A stretch of 64,000 bases of DNA from the NCBI GenBank assembly GCA_965662565.1, contig CBFIHS010000004.1:20393-84392 (forward strand). Reading direction: 5' to 3'. Position 1 is the stretch's first letter, and each line of letters starts with the position of its first letter. This document shows, one piece after another, positions 8,755 through 18,029 of the stretch. The position numbers and the translations under genes are program-made. Source of the DNA: UBA5109 sp965662565. Its GTDB lineage: Bacteria; Pseudomonadota; Gammaproteobacteria; Pseudomonadales; Pseudohongiellaceae. The notes beneath the pieces were generated by a model. The model was not told the origin of the DNA. It saw nothing but the letters and a program-made list of their open reading frames with translations, and made no database searches.

Positions 8755-10149
8755 TTAAAAAACTCGATTGTAACCATCATAAGCTGCGACCTTATAAGCC
8801 TCAGCCATAGTGGGATAGTTAAAAGTTGTATTCATAAAATACTTTAAGCTATTTGCATCCCCTTCTTGACTCATGATTGCTTGACCAATATGAACAATTT
8901 CAGATGCTTGAGCACCAAAACAATGAATGCCTAAAATTTCTAAGGTGTCAAAATGGAAAATAATTTTCAACATTCCAACATCTTCACCAGTAATTTGTGC
9001 TCTAGCTAAATTCCTAAAATAAGCCTTGCCTACTTCATAAGGGATTTTCTTCTCAGTCAACTCCTGCTCATTAGCACCAAGAGTGCTTATTTCAGGGATT
9101 GTATAAATGCCGCTCGGGATTTGTTTTACAAAATGAAACTCATCAGGATTAACAATCGCGTTGCAAGCCGCTCTACCTTGATCAAAAGCTGCACTGGCTA
9201 ATGACGGCCAGCCTATGACATCACCGGCAGCATAAATATGCTCCAATTCAGTTTGATACTTATCGTTGACGTTGAGCTGCCCTCTGCCATTAGCTTTCAA
9301 ACCGATACTTTCGAGATTTAGGGAGTCTGTATTACCGGTGCGCCCATTAGCCCAGAGCACAATATCGCTCTTAATCTTCTTGCCCGATTGTAAATAAGTA
9401 ATGACGACATCTTCTCCACACTCCATAGAATCAAAGTGTTCTTGATGATGGCAACGAACCCCCAAGTTACCAAGGTGGTAACCTAAGGCATCACTGATTT
9501 CATTATCCAGAAAAGAGAGTAGCGAGTCAGCTGGATTGATTAGCTCTACTGTTATCCCAAGGCCAGCAAAAATAGAGGCGTATTCACAACCAATGACGCC
9601 AGCCCCAATAATAGTCGCCTTGCTGGGAGTATGATTGAGCTTTAAGATTGTGTCGCTATCAAAAACAAGCGGGTGATTGAAGTCGACAAATTCAGGCCTA
9701 TAAGGTCTCGAACCCGTTGCTATTATAAAATGATCAGCCTCAACTTTACTTTTCTTTTTCCCATCGAAGATTTCAATGCTGTGTTTATCTAGGAAACGAG
9801 CCGAACCATAAATAACAGGAATATGGTTTCTTTCGTAATTGGCGGTGTGCACGCTAAGCTGTTCGTCTACTGCATGCTGAGCATGCCTCATAATTCTCTC
9901 ATAGCCAACTCTTCTAACGTCAGCTAGATCTCGAAACATCGGATTACTATTAAGCACTAAAAACTGTCGAACAGAATTTCTTAAGGCTTTGGAGGGAATA
10001 GTACCGTGGTAAGCTGAGTTACCGCCAAGACGAGGTTGATCGCAAATCATGGCAACCTTGCGTTTGGATTTAGCAGCATTCATAGCCGCCGACTCTCCTG
10101 CCGGACCACTACCAATCACAATAATCTCATAACGTTGCTTGGTTGCCAT
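8755..10149 (-). CDS. sthA: Soluble pyridine nucleotide transhydrogenase
   Basis: SthA is a cytoplasmic FAD enzyme that transfers hydride between NADPH and NAD+ and so rebalances the two cofactor pools. The 464 residues align along their length with the E. coli enzyme from memory. The FAD site is VIGSGPAGESAA near residue 12 and the NAD(P) site is GAGVIGCEYASIF near residue 178. The region LGGNSAYHGTIPSKALRN replaces the CxxxxC redox disulfide of lipoamide dehydrogenase, and even the single cysteine kept by E. coli SthA is a serine here. The C-terminal NTTFNYPTMAEAY is typical. It precedes the nuo operon on the same strand. Confidence 0.95.
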   Translation of the reverse strand: MATKQRYEIIVIGSGPAGESAAMNAAKSKRKVAMICDQPRLGGNSAYHGTIPSKALRNSVRQFLVLNSNPMFRDLADVRRVGYERIMRHAQHAVDEQLSVHTANYERNHIPVIYGSARFLDKHSIEIFDGKKKSKVEADHFIIATGSRPYRPEFVDFNHPLVFDSDTILKLNHTPSKATIIGAGVIGCEYASIFAGLGITVELINPADSLLSFLDNEISDALGYHLGNLGVRCHHQEHFDSMECGEDVVITYLQSGKKIKSDIVLWANGRTGNTDSLNLESIGLKANGRGQLNVNDKYQTELEHIYAAGDVIGWPSLASAAFDQGRAACNAIVNPDEFHFVKQIPSGIYTIPEISTLGANEQELTEKKIPYEVGKAYFRNLARAQITGEDVGMLKIIFHFDTLEILGIHCFGAQASEIVHIGQAIMSQEGDANSLKYFMNTTFNYPTMAEAYKVAAYDGYNRVF

Positions 10150-10200
10150 TCTTGTACTCAGTTATTCTGTGATAAGAAAGTCTCTAATACCCCAACTATT

Positions 10201-10227
10201 AATCTAGCCAATCTAGCTAATCTCTTA
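10201..10227. repeat. 9-bp tandem repeat in the gap-sthA spacer
   Basis: AATCTAGCC (10201-10209) and AATCTAGCT (10210-10218) are followed by the degenerate AATCTCTTA (10219-10227). The array sits just after the stop codon of the glyceraldehyde-3-phosphate dehydrogenase gene on the minus strand. Confidence 0.65.
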
Positions 10228-10235
10228 GTAAATGC

Positions 10236-11753
10236 CTAGCTATCCATTGATTCATTTTCAGGGTAAGACAGGTAATTTACACCAGCCATTTTAGAAACCA
10301 TTCGAACGACTTGATTGCTGTAGCCAAACTCATTGTCGTACCAAAGATATAAAACCATGTTTTTGCCTTGGACTTTGGTGGCAGTGGCATCAAGAGTTGC
10401 TGCTTCGCGCATTCCAACGAAATCACTTGATACAGCATCAGGTGACTCAGTATACCCGAGTTGATTTTGTAATGGTGAATGTAAGGCAATATTTCTTAAG
10501 TATTCGTTTATTTCATCTTTACTGCTGTCTTTGTCTAAAGTCAGACTTAAGATGGCCATAGATACGTTAGCCACAGGAACCCTAACAGCATTACCTGTCA
10601 ACTTGCCCTCAAGTTCAGGGACAGCTTTCGCAACAGCTGTAGCAGCACCCGTTTCAGTTAGCACCATGTTAAGTGCGGCACTACGACCTCGACGGTCTGC
10701 TTTATGGAAATTGTCGATTAAGTTCTGATCGTTAGTGTAGGCGTGAACAGTTTCAACATGACCATGCACAACACCATACTTTTCATTAATCAGTTTTAAG
10801 ACCGGTGCAATTGCATTTGTAGTACAAGATGCTGCAGAGATAATTTGATCTTCAGGGGTGATCATGTCGTGGTTGATTCCAGACACGATATTCTTTAAAT
10901 CACCCTTACCCGGAGCTGTCAGCATAACTTTGCTCACACCTTTAGATTGCAAATGCAAAGACAAGCCTTCTCTGTCTCTCCATTTACCTGTGTTATCAAT
11001 TATCAAGGCATCGCTGATTCCATATTGCGTATAATCCAAAGTATCAGGACCATCGGAATAAATGATATGAATGATATTTCCATTGGCAATAATTCGACTG
11101 TTCTCTTCATCGACTCGAATAGTTCCTTCAAAAGAACCATGGATTGAATCATGACGCAGCAAGTTCACCCTTTTCACCATATCGCCATCACCCGATCTAC
11201 GAACCACAATGGCACGTAAGCGCATTACTTGACCATTACCGGTTTGCTCGAGTAATAAACGTGTTACTAAACGTCCGATTCGACCGAATCCATACAGAAC
11301 AACATCAGTTGGTCTCTCTATAGGCTTGTAATCTACATTGATCAGGTGCTCTAGTTCTCTTTTAACGAACTCATTAACGTCAGGCTTGATAGTTTGTTTA
11401 TCAGAAAAGCTCATATAATTGACAGTGAGTTTCCCCAAATCAATTTGGCAAGGACTAAGATCTAACTTACAGATAGCCTCAAGCACTTGATGACTTTCAA
11501 ATTCGGAGAGTTCGTTACGTGCCACTTCCCTAACTCGGCGATGCGACTTCATGATTACGGCTGTTGAGCGATTATTCAGGGCTCGACCATATAGAAAGGT
11601 TTGGACGCCCTTTTTATGTTCAAGCATTCCAATCATAGGAACCATTTGCTGAGCAAGTGCTCCCCTTTCTTTCCAGTCACCAAAGTAATCATCTAAGTTA
11701 GGTCTAACCACGATAAAATCCTGTTTTGTTAATTTATTGAAAATAGGGTTCAT
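10236..11753 (-). CDS. gap: Glyceraldehyde-3-phosphate dehydrogenase, long N-terminally extended form
   Basis: The enzyme oxidises glyceraldehyde 3-phosphate with NAD(P)+ and phosphate. The catalytic motif SAASCTTNAIAPV, the Rossmann motif YGFGRIGRL and the C-terminal WYDNEFGYSNQV are all present. The Rossmann fold begins only after about 140 residues of extra N-terminal sequence, as in the long form encoded next to mfd in Pseudomonas aeruginosa. I chose the ATG at 11753 (505 residues). A TTG at 11783 would add ten residues, and neither has a strong ribosome binding site. It is divergent from mfd across a short gap. The role of the extension is not shown by the sequence. Confidence 0.92.
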   Translation of the reverse strand: MNPIFNKLTKQDFIVVRPNLDDYFGDWKERGALAQQMVPMIGMLEHKKGVQTFLYGRALNNRSTAVIMKSHRRVREVARNELSEFESHQVLEAICKLDLSPCQIDLGKLTVNYMSFSDKQTIKPDVNEFVKRELEHLINVDYKPIERPTDVVLYGFGRIGRLVTRLLLEQTGNGQVMRLRAIVVRRSGDGDMVKRVNLLRHDSIHGSFEGTIRVDEENSRIIANGNIIHIIYSDGPDTLDYTQYGISDALIIDNTGKWRDREGLSLHLQSKGVSKVMLTAPGKGDLKNIVSGINHDMITPEDQIISAASCTTNAIAPVLKLINEKYGVVHGHVETVHAYTNDQNLIDNFHKADRRGRSAALNMVLTETGAATAVAKAVPELEGKLTGNAVRVPVANVSMAILSLTLDKDSSKDEINEYLRNIALHSPLQNQLGYTESPDAVSSDFVGMREAATLDATATKVQGKNMVLYLWYDNEFGYSNQVVRMVSKMAGVNYLSYPENESMDS

Positions 11754-11870
11754 TTGAACGGCGCGTATTATCTTAGGATGCAATTCATAAGTCCAATCGA
11801 AATCAGAATTAGCGGAAAAATGACTCCATTTATGACATCATAGCGCCCTTTTACACTAGCTAGGATCAAT

Positions 11871-14800
11871 GTGAAGCAGTTTGATATTTTCTCGCCACCA
11901 CTAGATGAAAAAAATCTAGTTCCAGGTAGTCGTCAGTCATGGGGTGGTTTAGTTGGTTCTAGTTCGGCCTTATGTATTGCCAATTGCGCTGAGCAATACG
12001 ATGGTTTGCTTCTAGTATTAACTGAGAACAATCAGCAAGCTCAAAGACTTAAGTCTGAACTTGAGTTTTTTTATCAATCAGAGCAATCTGAATCGCCTGT
12101 TTTCTTAGAAGAATTCCCAGACTGGGAAACTTTACCATATGACAACTTTTCTCCTCTTCAGGATATTGTTTCACAACGCTTAGAAATACTTTCTCAAATT
12201 AGCCTCCAGAAGAAAGGCATACTGATTGCTTCTATCAGCAATATTCTACATCGCTTAATTCCAGCCTCTTATATTCAAAGCCGTTCACTCTCTTTTTCGC
12301 TTAATGAGCATTTAGATATCCACAAGTTGCGCCTTAAATTAGAAAACTCAGGTTACAACTGTGTCGATGCTGTTTATGAGCATGGAGAATTCGCTCTTAG
12401 AGGCTCAATCTTAGATATTTTCCCAATGGGCTCAAAGGAGCCTTTTCGGATTGAGCTTTTTGATGATGAAATTGAAAGTCTGCGTAGTTTTGATCCTGAG
12501 ACGCAAATATCCAAAGACAAAATACAGAACATTAAACTACTTCCAGGCAAAGAGTATCCTTTAGACCAGCAAGGCATTGAAACCTTCAGGCAAAATTTCC
12601 GCGAATCTTTTGATATTGATTTAAGAAAATGTCCTCTTTATGAAGATATTTCACAAGGCATAGCTTCTCCAGGAATAGAATATTACATCCCATTATTCTT
12701 TCCAGAGCTTTCCACGTTTTTTGATTATCTACCTGAGCGAACCTTATTGCTTAGTTATGGTGAAATCTTTGAAGGAGCTGAACAGTTTTGGCGTGAGGTT
12801 AATAGCCGATATACAGAAAGGAGTGTTGATAAGCAACGCCCTCTTCTCGCCCCAGAGCAAATATTTATTCCAACTAACGAATGCTTTTCCGAACTTAAAA
12901 ACTACCCTCAAATTCAACTGAGGACAAAGCTTGGACTGAAACAACACATTGACGTAAGGACACAAAACTTCCCAGACATAGAAGTCAATCATAAACTGGA
13001 AAATCCTTTGGGACCTCTGCAAGAGTTTTTAAACCAGCATCCAGACAAACCAATCTTGTTTTGTACGGACTCTGCAGGTCGAAGAGAAACTTTACGAGAC
13101 CTTTTAAAAACAATTCAAGTTTATCCGGAAGTGCTTTCTGGATGGAAAGACTTTACTGAGGCCAGACCAAAAATCGCAATAACGATTGCTCCAGTTGAAA
13201 TGGGCTTATGGTTAAAAGACCCAGAGCTGATTGTCATATCTGAAAGCCAGCTTTTCATTCACCATGTCAGTCAGCGTCGTCGTCGCGGCAAACATCAAGA
13301 TAACACCGACTTCATTGTTAAAAGCTTAACTGAATTACGGGAAGGCTCGGCGGTCGTTCACATTGATCATGGCGTTGGTCGCTATAGAGGCTTACAAAGC
13401 TTTGATGTCGACGGACAACAAACTGAATTCTTGATACTGGAGTACGCCGACCAGGCAAAGCTTTATGTTCCTGTTTCATCTTTACATTTAATAAATAGAT
13501 ACAGCGGCGCAGATGTTGATTTTGCGCCCCTACATAAATTAGGAAGTGATCAATGGGTTAAAGCTCGTAGAAAGGCAGCCGAGAAAGTTGTCGATGTTGC
13601 TGCAGAATTACTCGATATTTATGCACGAAGAGAAGCGAAGAAAGGTCAGACTTTCGACTTACCTAAAAAAGACTATCAATTATTTGCTAACAGCTTTCCT
13701 TTTGAGGAAACTGAAGATCAAGAAGATGCAATCAAATCAGTAATCTCAGACATGACGACAGCAAAAGCCATGGACCGATTGATTTGCGGAGATGTTGGTT
13801 TTGGTAAAACTGAAGTTGCGCTACGTGCTGCTTTCATCGCTGTGCAGAACCATACACAGGTCACTATCTTAGTCCCTACCACTTTACTAGCCCAACAACA
13901 TTTCGATAACTTTAAAGATCGCTTCGCTGATTGGCCTATTAACGTAGCCCTCATGTCTCGTTTTGTAGACAAAAACAATCAAGACAAAAATTTGATCGAT
14001 ATCGCTAATGGAAAAATTGATATTGTGATTGGCACGCATAAGTTATTGCAGTCTTCAGTTAAATACAAAAACTTAGGTCTTTTGATTATCGATGAAGAAC
14101 ATCGCTTTGGTGTAAGACAAAAAGAAACGCTTAAAAGTTTTAGGGCTGATGTAGACATCTTAACCTTAACCGCCACTCCAATACCTAGAACACTCAATAT
14201 GGCTATGTCAGGGATGCGTGATCTCTCAATTATCGCAAGCCCTCCTCCAAGAAGACTCTCCATTAAAACTTTTATTAGAGAATCCAATCCTGCCTTAATT
14301 AAAGAGGCCATATTAAGAGAATTGCTCAGAGGTGGTCAGGTTTTCTTTCTTCATAATGAAGTTAAATCGATAGAAAAAGCGGCTGAAGAAATCCGTAAGC
14401 TTGTACCTGAAGCTAGAGTGGCCGTTGGTCACGGACAGTTACGAGAGGCCGAATTAGAACGTGTAATGTCTAAGTTCTATCACAAGCATTATAATGTTTT
14501 AGTTTGCTCTACCATTATCGAGACTGGTATCGATATTCCTAACGCAAATACAATCATCATCGAGCGAGCTGACAAATTTGGTCTGGCCCAATTGCATCAA
14601 CTGCGAGGTAGAGTTGGCAGATCCCACCATCAAGCTTATGCGTATATGTTAACCCCCCATCCTAAGAGCATGAGTAAAGATGCCCAAAAACGAATAGAAG
14701 CCATTGCTTCTGCGGATACATTAGGTGCTGGTTTTACATTAGCGAGCCATGACCTTGAAATCAGAGGCGCTGGTGAACTTTTGGGAGATGAACAAAGCGG

Positions 14801-15359
14801 TCATATACAGACTATCGGGTTTTCTCTTTATAGCGAGATGCTGGAACAAACTATAAAAATGATGAAGGCCGGCAAAAAACTTAATTTAGACCGACCTTTG
14901 CAAGAGAGCACTGAAATAAATTTACACATTCGAGCACTAATTCCCGACGACTACCTGGTAGATGTTCATTTACGTTTAATGATGTATAAGCGTATCGCTA
15001 ATGCAAAATCTAATGATGAATTACGAGAGCTTAAAGTAGAAATGATTGATCGTTTTGGTTTACTGCCATTACCGGTTAACTATTTATTCAGCGTAACCGA
15101 AATCAAGTTGCTTGCTGAAAAGCTAGGAATTTCCAAAATTGAAGCGAATGCAAAAGTCGGTAAAATACATTTTAAAAATGATACGATTGTTGATCCTTAT
15201 TCCATCATTAAACTTGTACAAGAAAGCACCCCTATTTTTAGTTTATCTGGAGCCAATGAGTTGAAATTCACCCATGATAGAATCGATGCTGATGAGCGTC
15301 TTGAGTTTGTGAATGAAACACTTTTATTACTGTCGAAAGAATTAAATAAAGAACAATGA
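11871..15359 (+). CDS. mfd: Transcription-repair coupling factor
   Basis: Mfd removes RNA polymerase stalled at DNA damage and recruits UvrA. The 1162 residues match the family length. The N-terminal third resembles UvrB and includes DAVYEHGEFALRGSILDIFP. A polymerase-interaction domain contains VVHIDHGVGRYRGL. The SF2 translocase follows, with Walker A GDVGFGKTEVAL, DEEH in IIDEEHRFGVRQ and HQLRGRVGRSHHQAYAY. The start is GTG at 11871, preceded by AGGA six bases upstream. The stop codon overlaps the next gene as ATGA, so the pair is probably co-translated. Confidence 0.97.
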   Translation: MKQFDIFSPPLDEKNLVPGSRQSWGGLVGSSSALCIANCAEQYDGLLLVLTENNQQAQRLKSELEFFYQSEQSESPVFLEEFPDWETLPYDNFSPLQDIVSQRLEILSQISLQKKGILIASISNILHRLIPASYIQSRSLSFSLNEHLDIHKLRLKLENSGYNCVDAVYEHGEFALRGSILDIFPMGSKEPFRIELFDDEIESLRSFDPETQISKDKIQNIKLLPGKEYPLDQQGIETFRQNFRESFDIDLRKCPLYEDISQGIASPGIEYYIPLFFPELSTFFDYLPERTLLLSYGEIFEGAEQFWREVNSRYTERSVDKQRPLLAPEQIFIPTNECFSELKNYPQIQLRTKLGLKQHIDVRTQNFPDIEVNHKLENPLGPLQEFLNQHPDKPILFCTDSAGRRETLRDLLKTIQVYPEVLSGWKDFTEARPKIAITIAPVEMGLWLKDPELIVISESQLFIHHVSQRRRRGKHQDNTDFIVKSLTELREGSAVVHIDHGVGRYRGLQSFDVDGQQTEFLILEYADQAKLYVPVSSLHLINRYSGADVDFAPLHKLGSDQWVKARRKAAEKVVDVAAELLDIYARREAKKGQTFDLPKKDYQLFANSFPFEETEDQEDAIKSVISDMTTAKAMDRLICGDVGFGKTEVALRAAFIAVQNHTQVTILVPTTLLAQQHFDNFKDRFADWPINVALMSRFVDKNNQDKNLIDIANGKIDIVIGTHKLLQSSVKYKNLGLLIIDEEHRFGVRQKETLKSFRADVDILTLTATPIPRTLNMAMSGMRDLSIIASPPPRRLSIKTFIRESNPALIKEAILRELLRGGQVFFLHNEVKSIEKAAEEIRKLVPEARVAVGHGQLREAELERVMSKFYHKHYNVLVCSTIIETGIDIPNANTIIIERADKFGLAQLHQLRGRVGRSHHQAYAYMLTPHPKSMSKDAQKRIEAIASADTLGAGFTLASHDLEIRGAGELLGDEQSGHIQTIGFSLYSEMLEQTIKMMKAGKKLNLDRPLQESTEINLHIRALIPDDYLVDVHLRLMMYKRIANAKSNDELRELKVEMIDRFGLLPLPVNYLFSVTEIKLLAEKLGISKIEANAKVGKIHFKNDTIVDPYSIIKLVQESTPIFSLSGANELKFTHDRIDADERLEFVNETLLLLSKELNKEQ

Positions 15360-16234
15360 AAACTCTGATCAGTTCGGTTCTTACTCTAAGTTGCCTCATA
15401 GCAAGCATGAATCTTTGTGCCCAGACCTTCAGCTATGACGGCAACCGTTGGTATGAAATAGAAGTCAGTATTTTCACTAATCAAAGTATTGACGCAACAA
15501 ACCAAGAGTTATTTTTACCTGAAAATATAGAGCTAAACTACCCATCCCCGATTACCCACTTAACGCCTTTATCTAATTTTTTCTCTACTTATTTCACTAA
15601 AGTCAAAGCCGAGCAAACTCAAAAGGACTTATTTTTGGAAGCTCAAGCCACTGCTATCGAACCACTGCCAACGCTTGGGCCTGTTTACCTTGAACCAAAC
15701 ACTGATTTTCGTTTAATCGATAAAGACAGTGCAGCTTTTATAAGCCTTAGCGAAAGTGAGCACGAGTTCACTCAATTTAATCGAAACCTTGAGCTAAATA
15801 GGAATCATCGACTACTTTTCCATGCCGTCTGGCGCCAGCCTGTTCTGAATAAAGTTCAAGCAACAGCTATTGCGATTAAAGGTGGTGACGATTTTGGTTT
15901 GCACAGTGAACTCGAAGGTAGCATTTTAATTAGCTACAACATCAACCGTGTGGACATTGATACTCAACTTTGGAGGAATAGCTTTGCAATAAACAGTGAA
16001 TTCGATTGGGAAATCCCAGCTTCACCTTTGAATGAAGTTCCCATGAACGAAAATGGTTTTATTGAATCCGAAAGCCTTGCTTCTAACCTTGTTATCGATC
16101 AAGTTTACCCGATGGAAGAAACTCGCCAAATGATCAGCAATCAGCTGCACTATCTTGATCACCCAGCCCTAGGCTTACTAATTGAAGTGCGACCATATGA
16201 GCTGCCCTCAATTTTTGACTTTTCACTGGATTAA
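15356..16234 (+). CDS. CsiV-family secreted protein
   Basis: This 292-residue protein has an N-terminal signal peptide ending near LCAQTF. Directly after it comes RWYEIEVSIFTNQ, the opening signature of the CsiV family, which is usually encoded right after mfd. Family members are small exported proteins; one Shewanella member is linked to peptidoglycan (penicillin-binding protein 1a) homeostasis, but no catalytic motif is visible here. The second conserved block is RLLFHAVWRQPV followed later by RQMISNQLHYLDHPALGLLIEV. It overlaps mfd by four bases and converges on the phosphorylase gene. Function in this organism is not established by the sequence. Confidence 0.8.
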   Translation: MKTLISSVLTLSCLIASMNLCAQTFSYDGNRWYEIEVSIFTNQSIDATNQELFLPENIELNYPSPITHLTPLSNFFSTYFTKVKAEQTQKDLFLEAQATAIEPLPTLGPVYLEPNTDFRLIDKDSAAFISLSESEHEFTQFNRNLELNRNHRLLFHAVWRQPVLNKVQATAIAIKGGDDFGLHSELEGSILISYNINRVDIDTQLWRNSFAINSEFDWEIPASPLNEVPMNENGFIESESLASNLVIDQVYPMEETRQMISNQLHYLDHPALGLLIEVRPYELPSIFDFSLD

Positions 16235-16254
16235 ACTTACTAAAATGCCTGCAT

Positions 16255-17037
16255 TCAGATATGGGATAAAGCTTCGTTTATTAAGCTCCGGATACTATCT
16301 AGACCGCTTTCTAGAACCTGTTTGATGCTGTCCAGGCTAATTTCTTTTTCACTTAAACCAGCTGCAGGATTTACCACTAAAGCGATACAGGCATAGGCTA
16401 TGCCCAATTCTCTAGCCAAAGAGGCTTCAGGCATTCCAGTCATCCCAACCAAGTCACAACCATCGTTTTTTAATCTCCTGACCTCAGCAGCTGTTTCTAA
16501 TCTAGGACCTTGAGTACAGCCAAAACAAGCAGACTCAAGCACACTCGACTGATGTTTTGTGAGCTCTTTAAGCAATATGTTTCGTAAATTCGAATCGTAA
16601 GGCTCTGTAAAATCTATATGGTCATGCAGGGAATTTAAGCCATCAAAATAGCTATGTTCACGACCCCAAGTGTAATCAATTAATTGATCTGGAATCACAA
16701 TTTGCCCAGATAAAAGTGAGAGGTTTATAGCCCCGACTGCATTAACCGCGAGGATGGTTTCAACGCCCACTTGTTTAAGCGCCCAAATATTTGCTCGATA
16801 ATTTATTTTATGGGGTGGAATATTATGATCTAGACCATGTCGTGGAATAAACGCCACAGCAATATTATTTAGGTTTTGGAAAACTACTTGAACTGGGTCT
16901 TCTGAGTAAGGCGTTTGAATATCTAGAACAGAACTATCTATAATCTTTTCTGGGTTCAGTTGATAGAAGCCACTACCACCAATAACCGCTATTTTTGCTG
17001 TCGTTTCTGCTAGAGCTACTTTCGTGCTGGTACTCAC
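16255..17037 (-). CDS. S-methyl-5'-thioinosine phosphorylase (MTAP family)
   Basis: The 260-residue protein belongs to the methylthioadenosine/purine nucleoside phosphorylase family, with VIGGSGFYQL at the phosphate site, NYRANIWALKQ and FGCTQGPRLETAAEV. It keeps GMTGMPEASLARELGI and matches the Pseudomonas aeruginosa PA3004 enzyme, which prefers methylthioinosine over methylthioadenosine. It would recycle the methylthio-nucleoside made by polyamine synthesis. It starts with GTG at 17037, six bases after the nfuA stop, with no clear ribosome binding site, so coupling to nfuA is likely. Plain MTAP activity cannot be excluded without assay. Confidence 0.85.
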   Translation of the reverse strand: MSTSTKVALAETTAKIAVIGGSGFYQLNPEKIIDSSVLDIQTPYSEDPVQVVFQNLNNIAVAFIPRHGLDHNIPPHKINYRANIWALKQVGVETILAVNAVGAINLSLLSGQIVIPDQLIDYTWGREHSYFDGLNSLHDHIDFTEPYDSNLRNILLKELTKHQSSVLESACFGCTQGPRLETAAEVRRLKNDGCDLVGMTGMPEASLARELGIAYACIALVVNPAAGLSEKEISLDSIKQVLESGLDSIRSLINEALSHI

Positions 17038-17043
17038 AATCGT

Positions 17044-17625
17044 TTAACGATAGTAAGCATTTTCCTGAACGCTGTGGTCCGTAACATCTTTCACCGCACT
17101 AAGCTCAGGTAATTGATCCATTAGGCTCTTCTCGACCCCTTCCTTTAGCGTGACATCAACCATGCCACAGCCCTGACAACCACCTCCAAACTTCAGTACG
17201 GCAGTGTTATCTTCAGTTAATTCTTCTAGTGTGACGTAGCCGCCATGAGCTTGTAACCCTGGATTAATCTCGTTATAAAGTATGTAGTTAATCTTATCTG
17301 AGAGAGAACTATCCTCAGATATCTTTGGCATACGGGAATTTGGAGCTTTTATTGTTAATTGTCCACCCATACTGTCTTTAGCAAAATCAACAACAGCGCC
17401 TTCAAGGTAAACCTTACTTTTTGCTTCTACAAGAGCTTTGAAACCTTCATATTCAAATGCTTCATCACCTTCTTGCTCTTCTCCAGGGCGACAAAATGCA
17501 ATACAAGTTTCTGCTTTTGGTGTGCCTCCATCGAGAACAAATACACGGATAGCTATACCTTCACAATCTTGTTTCTTCAAAAGGTCTGCAAGATATTTTT
17601 GTCCTGAGTCTGTTATGTCTATCAT
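17044..17625 (-). CDS. nfuA: Fe-S biogenesis protein NfuA
   Basis: NfuA is a carrier that delivers 4Fe-4S clusters to apo-proteins, especially under oxidative or iron stress. The 193 residues have the standard two-domain layout: a degenerate A-type scaffold in residues 1-100 without the A-type cysteine triad, then a Nfu domain with the cluster-binding pair C150-x2-C153 in GGCQGCGMVDVTL. The C-terminal end LSAVKDVTDHSVQENAYY is typical. Likely clients in this window are NuoB/E/F/G and CysI. It heads a two-gene unit with the downstream phosphorylase. Confidence 0.95.
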   Translation of the reverse strand: MIDITDSGQKYLADLLKKQDCEGIAIRVFVLDGGTPKAETCIAFCRPGEEQEGDEAFEYEGFKALVEAKSKVYLEGAVVDFAKDSMGGQLTIKAPNSRMPKISEDSSLSDKINYILYNEINPGLQAHGGYVTLEELTEDNTAVLKFGGGCQGCGMVDVTLKEGVEKSLMDQLPELSAVKDVTDHSVQENAYYR

Positions 17626-17752
17626 TAAAGTTCTGCCGTTTGTGGAGTAATTTTAGTACTATCTACAATAATTAATGCTTTGAGTTAATTATACCGCCAG
17701 TGATAAGAAACAAATACTATCACACTAACACTTTAGATAAGGTCAAAATAAC

Positions 17753-17995
17753 GTGAATCAAGCCCCTCAAAAAAAACATACTCTTGATACTGAACAAGAT
17801 ACTAAAACTGAGAACATCCCATTCTGGAAAGTTATGCTAAGTGTTATTCAAGCGAGTATTGGGGTTCAAAACTCTAAAAACAAAGAACGCGATTTTACTC
17901 AAGGAAAGCTCGTTCCCTTTATCGCTGCCGCATTAATTTTTACAGTGTGTTTTGTGCTACTAATAATGCTTGCTGTGAAAATAGCCCTGAGCTGA
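17753..17995 (+). CDS. DUF2970 small membrane protein
   Basis: An 80-residue protein with a polar N-terminus, the conserved block FWKVMLSVIQASIGVQNSKN followed by RERDF-like residues (KERDFTQGKL), and one C-terminal transmembrane helix. These match the DUF2970 family as I remember it. Function is unknown. The start at 17753 is GTG (plus-strand AAC GTG AAT), with no strong upstream Shine-Dalgarno. Its stop codon is embedded in a 10-11 bp tandem repeat. The gene stands alone between nfuA and cysI. Confidence 0.8.
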   Translation: MNQAPQKKHTLDTEQDTKTENIPFWKVMLSVIQASIGVQNSKNKERDFTQGKLVPFIAAALIFTVCFVLLIMLAVKIALS

Positions 17996-18018
17996 AACTG
18001 AGCTAGTGTGAGCGACTA
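17988..18018. repeat. 10-11 bp tandem repeat across the DUF2970 stop codon
   Basis: Three units begin with TGAGC: TGAGCTGAAAC (17988-17998), TGAGCTAGTG (17999-18008) and TGAGCGACTA (18009-18018). The stop codon TGA at 17993-17995 lies inside the first unit. The copies are degenerate after the shared five bases, so the call is moderate. Confidence 0.5.
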
Positions 18019-18029
18019 GCTATAGGAAA

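Noticed and set aside
8755..10149. Lipoamide dehydrogenase
   Set aside because: The redox cysteine pair is absent and the sequence follows SthA throughout.
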